Shown here in pieces: positions 6,573 to 13,700 of a stretch of 17,423 nucleotides of DNA. Position 1 is the stretch's first letter. Each line of letters begins with the position of its first letter. Under the pieces are notes generated by a model that was not told the origin of the DNA, did no database searches, and was given only the letters and a program-made list of their open reading frames with translations. A program made the translations under genes and the position numbers. This stretch comes from JBEISR01 sp044337705. GTDB taxonomy: Bacteria > Planctomycetota > Planctomycetia > Pirellulales > Pirellulaceae. The stretch lies in assembly GCA_044337705.1 (NCBI GenBank), contig JBIINB010000097.1, positions 1 to 17,423 on the forward strand, given 5' to 3'.

Positions 6573-7859
6573 ATGAACTCCTCCAACACTTCGCTAATTC
6601 CTCAGATCCTGGCTCAGCTTCCTCTCTTGGTAGCCCTGTTGGCGGCCAGCGCCTTTTGCAGCGCCAGCGAGGCGGCGCTGTTTTCATTGAGCTGGGTGCA
6701 GAGGAAAAAGCTCAATCCGCAGCGCGCCAGCGATGAGCGGATTCAGTCGCTTCTGGCCAATGCCGATAGGCTTCTTTCGGGTGTGCTGCTCTGGAATCTG
6801 TCGGTCAATATGCTCTTTTTCGCTTTGGTCGGCGGTCTGTCGACTCGACTGGCCAGGCAGGAAGGGGGCCAGTGGTGGGCGGCGGTCACTTCCCTGGTCG
6901 CCATGGCGATGGTGATTCTGTTCGGGGAGCTTTTGCCCAAGAGCCTGGGGGTGATGGCGCCTCTTCCAATCAGCCGCTGGGTTTCTCTGCCGCTGTCGAT
7001 CGCTTTGCGACTGATCGATCCGGTCGCCTCCGCCTTGCGATGGGTGAGTGAAATGTCGCGCCGGCTGCTGATGCCCGGAATCGAAGCTGAAAGCTATTTG
7101 GCGACCAGTGACTTGGAGCAGGCGATCGAGCTGTCATCGGAAGACAGCTCGCTGGTGACGCAGGAAAAAACAGTCCTCCGGCAGGTGATTCAGCTGAGCG
7201 ACTTGAGGGCAGAGGAATGGATGAAGCCGCTTAGCCATTACCCCATCCAGAGGCCATCGAACCAGAAGTCCTGGTCGCTGCAGGGCAATGCCCAGGAAAA
7301 ATACCTTCTGATCGCCGATCATTCCGGGACCGATATCGTCGCCTCCGTGCCCTTGGCCGATCTCAGCTACAAGCAGCTTGCCGACTGGGAGCGGGCCAAG
7401 CAGCCGGTACTGGTGGTGCCCTGGTGCGGGCGGCTGTCGGCCGTCCAGCAGCAGATGTCGCAGCAGGCCCGTCAGGTTGCGGTGGTGGTCAATGAGTATG
7501 GTGAGATCGTCGGCGTGATCACCTGGGAGGATCTGATCGACGCGATGTTCGAGATCCCTTCGCCTCAAGCCCCCTTGGTCAACAGCTCCTTGGTTGAGGG
7601 TGCCGAACCCCCGCCAACACGCTGGGTGGTTTCTGGCGGAGTATCGCTCAAGCGGATCGAACGGAACCTGGGAGTGCGGTTCCCCAAATCCAGATTTCTC
7701 ACCTTCAGCGGACTGCTGCACGACCAGCTGCGACGCGATGGAGTACCGGGCGATGTGATCCTCTGGGAGGGATATCAGCTTCGGGTCATAGAATCCGCAG
7801 CGGGTGGCGACGTCCGGATCGAACTGACGCAACTGGAGTCCCAGGAGGATGCGTCATGA
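6573..7859 (+). CDS. CNNM/DUF21-CBS-CorC domain membrane protein
   Basis: 428-residue inner-membrane protein of the CNNM/CorC (HlyC/CorC) family. The DUF21 transmembrane domain covers about 12-170, with ASEAALFSLS (31-40) and the hallmark GELLPK (118-123). A CBS-pair region follows (about 195-335), ending in VVVNEYGEIVGVITWEDLIDA. The C-terminal CorC_HlyC transporter-associated domain occupies about 350-428 (WVVSGGVSLKRIERNLGV). Relatives act in magnesium or sodium-linked cation transport; older hemolysin names are not functional evidence. The ATG at 6573 has GAGG seven bases upstream, better than the in-frame ATG at 6552 that would overlap the permease. The stop overlaps the next start (ATGA). 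The first CBS motif is poorly conserved, so nucleotide binding is uncertain. Confidence 0.9.
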   Translation: MNSSNTSLIPQILAQLPLLVALLAASAFCSASEAALFSLSWVQRKKLNPQRASDERIQSLLANADRLLSGVLLWNLSVNMLFFALVGGLSTRLARQEGGQWWAAVTSLVAMAMVILFGELLPKSLGVMAPLPISRWVSLPLSIALRLIDPVASALRWVSEMSRRLLMPGIEAESYLATSDLEQAIELSSEDSSLVTQEKTVLRQVIQLSDLRAEEWMKPLSHYPIQRPSNQKSWSLQGNAQEKYLLIADHSGTDIVASVPLADLSYKQLADWERAKQPVLVVPWCGRLSAVQQQMSQQARQVAVVVNEYGEIVGVITWEDLIDAMFEIPSPQAPLVNSSLVEGAEPPPTRWVVSGGVSLKRIERNLGVRFPKSRFLTFSGLLHDQLRRDGVPGDVILWEGYQLRVIESAAGGDVRIELTQLESQEDAS

Positions 7860-8815
7860 GCCTGGGACTGATTCTGATCTTTGTCGGCGGCTTGCTGAGC
7901 GCCACATTTAGCGGAACGGAAACTGGTTTTTACCGAGTGACGCGAGTCCGTCTTGTGATCGATAGCTTGCGGGGGTCGCGAATCGCCCGCGGACTATTGT
8001 GGCTGACCAACCACCCGGCCCTCTTTGTCAGCACTGCGCTGATCGGCAACAACATCGCCAACTACCTGGTTTCCCTGGGGTTTGTGCTGCTATCGGAGCG
8101 GTTGGCGCCCGGCATCGCTGCCAGCGCGCGGGACCTGCTGGTGACGCTGATCAGCACCCCAATCCTATTCATCTACGGGGAGCTGCTTCCCAAGCAGCTG
8201 TTCTTTCTGGCTCCCAACCGACTGCTTCGCTGGACCGGGCCTTTCTTCCTCCTGGTCACCATCCTCCTGTCGCCGCTATCGGCGCTTCTTTATGGCATCA
8301 GCCGATTCATCCAGCAGCTGGTGGGGCAGATGCCACTGAAAGTCCGACCCGAACTGGCGCGCAAGGAACTCCAGCAAGTGCTGCTGGAGGGGCAGGAGGC
8401 AGGGCTGCTGACACCGCAGCAACGCGATGTGGCACAGAACCTTTTTGCCTTTGGCGGACAGCCGATCGGACAGCTTTGCATGCCGATCCGCGCGCTGCGG
8501 ACGGTGACGCATGAAGCGCCGTACGAGGAGGTCAGGCGGATGGCCGAGCGATTGGGGCAGGCGCTGGTGCCAGTGCTGCATGCCAGAACCGAACGACCCG
8601 TCGGCTATTATCGCGTCGCCGAGCTGTATCAACTGGAGAAGTTACCTCCTCTGCATCCGATCCCCAGCTACATCCAGCAGACTCCCCAGGTCTCGGTGCT
8701 CACCGACATGGTTCGCCAGAACTGCGATCTAGCCAAAGTGCTCGATGAATCGGGCAAGTGGATCGGTCTGGTGACCCGTCAGCGCCTGGTCGCTCAGACC
8801 ATCCAGCATCACTGA
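7856..8815 (+). CDS. Second CNNM/DUF21 membrane protein, lacking the CorC domain
   Basis: 319 residues. The DUF21 membrane domain (about 1-165) has TFSGTETGFYRVTRVRL (17-33), ALIGNNIANYLVS (61-73) and GELLPK (108-113). The remainder (about 170-319) is a degenerate CBS-like region (LCMPIRALRTV, WIGLVTRQRLV), and the CorC_HlyC domain found in its partner is absent. Translation is probably coupled to the upstream gene through ATGA overlap; AGGAGG sits seven bases before the ATG. CNNM proteins work as dimers through their membrane domains, so this protein may pair with the full-length neighbour; that is inference. It ends the plus-strand cluster and faces the convergent esterase gene. Confidence 0.87.
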   Translation: MSLGLILIFVGGLLSATFSGTETGFYRVTRVRLVIDSLRGSRIARGLLWLTNHPALFVSTALIGNNIANYLVSLGFVLLSERLAPGIAASARDLLVTLISTPILFIYGELLPKQLFFLAPNRLLRWTGPFFLLVTILLSPLSALLYGISRFIQQLVGQMPLKVRPELARKELQQVLLEGQEAGLLTPQQRDVAQNLFAFGGQPIGQLCMPIRALRTVTHEAPYEEVRRMAERLGQALVPVLHARTERPVGYYRVAELYQLEKLPPLHPIPSYIQQTPQVSVLTDMVRQNCDLAKVLDESGKWIGLVTRQRLVAQTIQHH

Positions 8816-8827
8816 GTTTTCGGGTCG

Positions 8828-8843
8828 GGCGGCCCCTGCCGCC
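8828..8843. terminator. GC hairpin after the CNNM pair
   Basis: GGCGGC (8828-8833) and GCCGCC (8838-8843) form a perfect 6-bp stem with a 4-base loop, 12 bases after the CNNM stop. There is no T-run on either side, so it is at most a part of a convergent termination zone. Confidence 0.35.
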
Positions 8844-8885
8844 AGCGCCGACGGTCCAAGCAGACCGCCGACGCATTGAATCAGA

Positions 8886-8911
8886 GACATTCTAACAGGT
8901 ATTAGAGTGTC
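8886..8911. terminator. Ten-bp hairpin between convergent genes
   Basis: GACATTCTAA (8886-8895) pairs with TTAGAGTGTC (8902-8911), nine Watson-Crick pairs plus one wobble around a 6-base loop. It lies 13 bases beyond the esterase stop and 70 after the CNNM stop. Position and symmetry suggest a shared terminator or 3' end-protecting hairpin for both transcripts; the U-tract is missing, so Rho-independent release is not assured. Confidence 0.5.
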
Positions 8912-8924
8912 GCCAGCATCCCGA

Positions 8925-10457
8925 TCACTTGTTGTTGACCGTCGTTCCGGGCCAGTCGTCGGTGCGGAAGGGGGTCAGCGGCAGGCCGTCCTGGCTGTAC
9001 ATGTTGACGATCGGATTGTCAGCCCAGCCATAGCGGACCGACTTGGGGCTGGCGACCTGATCGCTGAAGACTTCGATCCTTCCATCCTTGAGGATGTTGG
9101 CGGTCGCCGGATGGAATTTGTGATCTTCGCCGGCGATGGTAAAGCCGCGAGGCTGGTGTACATCAAAGGGTCGCCATCCACTTCCCAGCGCATCGAAGGT
9201 GAGGATCGCCTTGTTCCCTTCGGTGGTCATCTCCTTGTAGCGGGGGCTTTGGTGCGCGATCTGGATGCCGTAGTCTTTGGCCAGGGCCCAGCGGGCTAGC
9301 CGTCTTGCGACATCGACCTTGTTCTTAGGATGGATATCCTTTCCTTCGCCGATATCGATGATCACCGCCTGTCCGGTATGGGCTAGGCGATCCATCGTCA
9401 TCGTCTGCGCTTCGCGCAATTCGGCCCAGGCGCTATCGCCCGGTTCGCTCTTTTCCTCCATGAAGTCAGCCAGTTGCACCCAGTAGAAAGGAAATGGTCC
9501 CTGGCCCCACTCATCGCGCCATGACTGGATCATCAGCGGGAAAAGTTCCCGGTACTGATAAGCTCGGCCCGCATTCGATTCCCCCTGATACCAGATGGCG
9601 CCGCGAATGCCGTATCCCAGGTGCGACTTGAGCACACCGTTGTAGATGTTGCCCGGGCGGCTGTTGCCACCCATCTGACCGCGCATGTTGTTGAGCTGCT
9701 TGGTCTCTTCTTCGGTGCGATCGGTCTTGGCTTCCAGTGCCGAAAAATTTTTCTCCAGCTGGGTCCAACGTTCCATCAGCGGCTGGTACTGCGGATCTTT
9801 CTCCAGCAGATCCCTCCGGATCCATGCCTCACAGGCCGATCCGCCCCAGGCGTTGTTGATCATGCCGACTGGAACGCCCAGCGTCTGCTGCAGTTGGCGA
9901 GCGAAGAAATAGCCGACCGCTGAAAAACCGCCGACGGTATCCGGGCCCGATACCTGCCACTTGCGATCGTGCGTCCAGATCGGTTCCTGCCTGCCCACCT
10001 GCGGAAAGTTGATCATCCGAATCTGATCGTTCTTCGATGCCAGTCGTTCCAGATCGGGATCGTTCGATGCGTTGATCGACCACTGCATGTTGGATTGGCC
10101 CGAGCAGATCCAGACCTCACCGACCAGCACATCGGCCAAGGTGATCGCATTTTTCCCTTGCACCTTCAGCTCATGCGGTCCCCCCGCAGGAAGTGGATCG
10201 AGGTGGACGTGCCACATCCCTTCGGCGGTCGCCGTCGCCTCATGCTTCTGACCTCCGATGGTCACCGTCACCGATTCGCCGGCGTCGGCCTTGCCCCAGA
10301 CCTTGTTCTTCTGATCCCGCTGCAACACCATATGGTCGCTGAAGATATTGGGGAGCGTCACATCGGCCAGCGCCAGCTGCGACGGACCGGCCAATACCAT
10401 GGCCCCCAGTACGATTCCCCTTTTGATGCGACCCCAGACCGATCCGCTCCACTTCAT
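8925..10457 (-). CDS. Secreted sialate O-acetylesterase-family protein (SGNH esterase)
   Basis: 510-residue protein with a signal peptide (charged MKWSGSVWGRIKRG, hydrophobic core 14-28, likely cleavage near LALA-D). An N-terminal beta-sandwich (VTLPNIFSDHMVLQRD...) is followed by the SGNH-type core: SGQSNMQ with nucleophile S122, NNAWGGSACEAWI (201-213, oxyanion block), WYQGESN (289-295) and DIHPKNK with catalytic H376. Family members remove O-acetyl groups from sialic acids or acetylated polysaccharides; in planctomycetes they often accompany algal polysaccharide breakdown, so the acetylated glycan target is open. Length is normal. The ATG at 10457 opens the signal peptide; AGAGG is about 10 bases upstream. 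The gene stands alone on its strand, divergent from the macroglobulin gene, with a terminator-like stem in its leader region. Confidence 0.92.
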   Translation of the reverse strand: MKWSGSVWGRIKRGIVLGAMVLAGPSQLALADVTLPNIFSDHMVLQRDQKNKVWGKADAGESVTVTIGGQKHEATATAEGMWHVHLDPLPAGGPHELKVQGKNAITLADVLVGEVWICSGQSNMQWSINASNDPDLERLASKNDQIRMINFPQVGRQEPIWTHDRKWQVSGPDTVGGFSAVGYFFARQLQQTLGVPVGMINNAWGGSACEAWIRRDLLEKDPQYQPLMERWTQLEKNFSALEAKTDRTEEETKQLNNMRGQMGGNSRPGNIYNGVLKSHLGYGIRGAIWYQGESNAGRAYQYRELFPLMIQSWRDEWGQGPFPFYWVQLADFMEEKSEPGDSAWAELREAQTMTMDRLAHTGQAVIIDIGEGKDIHPKNKVDVARRLARWALAKDYGIQIAHQSPRYKEMTTEGNKAILTFDALGSGWRPFDVHQPRGFTIAGEDHKFHPATANILKDGRIEVFSDQVASPKSVRYGWADNPIVNMYSQDGLPLTPFRTDDWPGTTVNNK

Positions 10458-10494
10458 TTCCGTGAACCTCTTACAATGAACATGCCTCGGGAGG

Positions 10495-10520
10495 AAAAAA
10501 CTCGGGACGGTTCGCCCGAG
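10495..10520 (-). terminator. Stem plus six-T terminator in the esterase leader
   Basis: Read on the minus strand, CTCGGG (10520-10515) and CCCGAG (10506-10501) form a perfect 6-bp GC-rich stem with an 8-base loop, followed directly by TTTTTT (10500-10495). This is the best intrinsic terminator in the window. It is only 38 bases upstream of the esterase ATG, with no minus-strand gene before it. A second CCCGAG copy (10491-10486) after the T-run could compete for the left arm. It may act as an attenuator or stop antisense RNA from the macroglobulin side. Confidence 0.6.
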
Positions 10521-10579
10521 CTGCCGTCGTCCGAACCTGTCGGCCGGTAAAAGCCTGCGGACGGTTTGAGCAGGAGGTC

Positions 10580-10609
10580 AGTGTACCGCAGTGGCGGGAG
10601 GCGATGCAA
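10580..10609 (-). promoter_or_regulatory. Candidate esterase promoter
   Basis: On the minus strand TTGCAT (10609-10604) and TACACT (10585-10580) are spaced by 18 bases, within CTGCGGTACACT (10591-10580), the same 12-mer seen upstream of larE. Transcription would begin near 10573, producing a leader of about 115 bases that includes the terminator stem at 10520-10495. Matches are modest (3 of 6 and 4 of 6). Confidence 0.35.
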
Positions 10610-10743
10610 AGCTTTCGGCCGCATGGTGGATCGCCGAAATCGTTGATCGGGATGAGCCAGATTGTCCGCTCCAGGGATTCGGGAACCGGGCTTCCCCTGA
10701 TGGCGTCGATCGGGTCACAAGGCGATTCTTTTCCGGACCGGGC

Positions 10744-10761
10744 TATACGATCTTCTTAGGA
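10744..10761 (+). promoter_or_regulatory. Possible -10 and ribosome binding site of the macroglobulin gene
   Basis: TATACG (10744-10749) matches a -10 box at 4 of 6 bases. AGGA (10758-10761) stands seven bases before the ATG at 10769 and supports that start. If the -10 is real the leader is very short, around a dozen bases. No clear -35 was found, so only the ribosome binding site is reasonably firm. Confidence 0.35.
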
Positions 10762-10768
10762 ACGAATC

Positions 10769-13700
10769 ATGCAACGACGATTCCATAGCGCCCTGTTGCT
10801 TCTGGGGTGGATGCTGGTCCTGCCTTTCCTGGGGAGGGGGTGGTCGATGGAAAAAGAGACGATCGAGCAGCAGCGGACAAAGGCCCAGCAACTGCGTAGC
10901 GACGGCAATTTTCTCGAGGCCTGGAAGATTTTCAGTCAACTGGCCACGACCCCTCAGGAGGATGGCAAGCTGGCAGGGGGAGACCTTCAGGCGGCTTATG
11001 AGTGCCTGCCGAATATCGGACAGTGGTCGGAACTGGATCGATTGCTGCAGGGGGCGGTAGAAGCGAATCCCCAGCAGTGGCGTGTCCTGGTGCACGCCGC
11101 CAATCTGCTTCTTTCCAGCCCCCACTTTGGAATGATCTCCGAGGAGAAATTCCAGCGCGCCCCGCAGGACAATACCGGGACGTGGGTGGAGACGGCCGAG
11201 CTGGATCGGAGGCAGGCATTGCGATGGATGGTCCAGGCGATTCCGCTGCTGGATCGGGAGAACGTTCGAGCGGAAGCGGCTCGATCGTATCTCCACTTGG
11301 CCACCGCCCTGTGGCAGTCCCGCGATGGCCAGCAGGCGTGGCGACTTCTGGAGAAAACCGATCTGGAAGAACCGGTCGATTATCTGGATCGCGACCGCCA
11401 GGATCAGTTTGTCTCGCGCTACGCCAGCGTCGACGATCAAGGCAATGCGATCTTCCATGCGTTGCCAGCCAGCTGGGAGGCGGCCGGCAACGATGGCCAG
11501 AGGATTCGATGGGCGCTTCAGGAGGCGATCGAGCTGGACAAGGAGGCGGGGTGGGAGGCGCTTGCGCGCTGGGCGGCATTCCTCAATGGCCAATTGGGTG
11601 TCGATACGCTCCATGACTACACCGCCTGGTTCGCTCGACAAGCCACCATCTCCGACCCGAAGGAACTTTCCGATGGCATCCTGTCGATCCATACGCTGAC
11701 CGATGACGAGACGATTGCGAGGCTTGCCAGCGGAATCAAACGCTTTGCATGGCCGCCGTCGAACAATCCGATCGCCCTCTACCAGCAGGTCGCCAAAGAG
11801 GGATCGCAGGCCCACGCTGAAAGCGCCTTGCATGCTCTGGCCAACATCTACCTCAATCGCCGTCAGCACCCCAAGGCGGCTGCCATCTGGAAGGAATCGA
11901 TCGAACGATTCGGACCTGGCCCCGATCGCTGGAAGGAACTGCAGCTGGATCAGATCATCGGACCGCAGGGCCGATTCGAAACAGCTCCCACACAGCTGGC
12001 TGGAGAAAAGACATCTCTCGATCTGGTCTTCCGGAACGCGACGAAGGTGTCATTCGAGGCGCGGTCGGTGGATCTGGAATCGATCGTGGCGGAAACCAAG
12101 AAGTTTTATCGGGAGGCTACGCATGGAAACCCATCCCAGTTCGGTGGTATCCCCAATCAAGGGCCTCCCGACTTTCAAGGCCTGCAGCAGCTGTTTCAGG
12201 GAGATCAGATCGATCGCTTTGTGCGCGGCGAACCGGTGCGATGGGATGCTGATCTGAAGCCGCTGGAGAATCATTGGGATCAGCGCAAGGAGCTGGAAAC
12301 GCCGCTGACCAAAGCAGGTCTTTATGTCGTCACCGCCCAATTGGATGGCGGCAAGCGGACACTGCGCACGCTGCTGTGGATCCAGGACATGGCGATCGTC
12401 AGAAAGACGCTGGAGAACCAGTTTCTCTACTATGTCGCCGATGCCTCGACCGGAAAGCCTCTGGAAGGGGTGCAACTGGAGATGATCGGGATTCACTACC
12501 GACCTGTCGAAGCCAAGCGGGGCGAACGGATCTTTGATGTGATCCAGGAAGCTGGGAAGACCAATCGCGAGGGGACCTATCTGCTGGATCCCTCCAGGCC
12601 CAAGCCACTGGCCAACCAGTGGATGGTCATCGCGCGCAGTCCAGAGGGGCGATTTGCCACGCTGGGTCTGGAAGGGCTGTGGAATCGAGGGATCGACTAC
12701 CAAAGCTGGACGGCGATCAAGGCATTCGGTGTTAGCGATCGCCCCATGTATCGGCCCGGCGATACGATCTCCGCAAGGTTGTGGCTGGGGCAGGCCAGCT
12801 ACGACCCGGCCCAGAACACCAGCCTGCTGGCTGGTACCCAGGTGACCGTGCGACTGATCGACGGCCAGGGCAACCGTGTCTGGGAACAGGTGGCGACCAC
12901 CGACCGATGGGGCGGCGTCGACGCCAAAGTGACGCTGGGCCGCGATGCAGGGCTGGGCGCCTATCAGTTTCAGATCGAACGAAGTCCCAACGAGTTTCTC
13001 CAATGCAACCTTCGGCTGCGCGTTGAGGAATACCGAAAGCCGGAATTCGAGGTGACCATCACCGCACCGCAGGAGCCGGTGGCCCTTGGGGAGACGATCC
13101 GCGCCAAAATCAAAGCGACCTACTACTATGGCGGTCCCGTCGCCGATGCTAAGGCGGTGCTTCGCGTCCAACGCAGCGCGATGGTCGAGAATTTCTTCCC
13201 GATCGATCCATTTGATTGGTGCTACGGACCGGGTGCCTGGTGGCTTCCCTACGATGCGCCCTGGTACCCCGGGTGGGATCGATGGCGAGGATGCCTTTCC
13301 CCGTACCCATGGTGGATTCCCAGGCAGCAGTTCGAACCGGAAGAACTGGTGATCGACCGGGAGGTGACGCTGGATGCCAGCGGGGAAGCGATCGTCGAAA
13401 TCGATACGGCCACCGCCAAGCAGATGCTGGCGACTCACGATCATCGCTACCGCATCACGGCCGAAGTCACCGATGCCTCGCGGCGCACCATCGACGCCAG
13501 CGGGCAGGTGATCGCAGCGCGACGTCCCTTCCGAATTTACACTTGGCTGGACCGAGGACACTACCGCGTCGGCGACCCGATTGTGGCTCACTTCCAGGCC
13601 CGCACCAGCGACGGATCACCGGTGCAGGGAGAAGGGACAGTGGAGCTATTGCGAGTCACCTATGGTGCCGATCGCAAGCCGTCGGAGAAATTGGTCCAAA

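Larger units (their letters stand above)
10458..10768. other. Divergent intergenic region between esterase and macroglobulin genes
   Basis: 311 bases without a convincing gene. On the minus strand it contains a candidate promoter (10580-10609) and a stem plus T-run (10495-10520) ahead of the esterase. On the plus strand a TATACG -10-like site and AGGA ribosome binding site precede the macroglobulin gene. CTCGGGA is directly repeated (10486-10492, 10501-10507), GATCGGG also (10645-10651, 10708-10714), and GGGAA/TTCCC (10681-10685, 10692-10696) is a weak dyad. Confidence 0.5.

Noticed and set aside
5638..6576. 312-codon plus-strand frame inside the permease
   Set aside because: Charged, Arg/Gly/Pro-rich translation typical of an off-frame reading; the permease frame has proper membrane segments.
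8816..8924. Small RNA gene in the convergent gap
   Set aside because: Hairpins are present but no promoter is visible; position between two gene ends makes termination the simpler reading.
10715..11869. 384-codon minus-strand frame over the start of the macroglobulin gene
   Set aside because: Covers the signal peptide and ribosome binding site of a strong gene and has no domain signature.
12050..13591. 513-codon open frame on the minus strand inside the macroglobulin gene
   Set aside because: It mirrors the codon pattern of the real gene, shows no recognisable domain, and lies fully within a clear family protein. Long antisense frames are common in GC-rich DNA.
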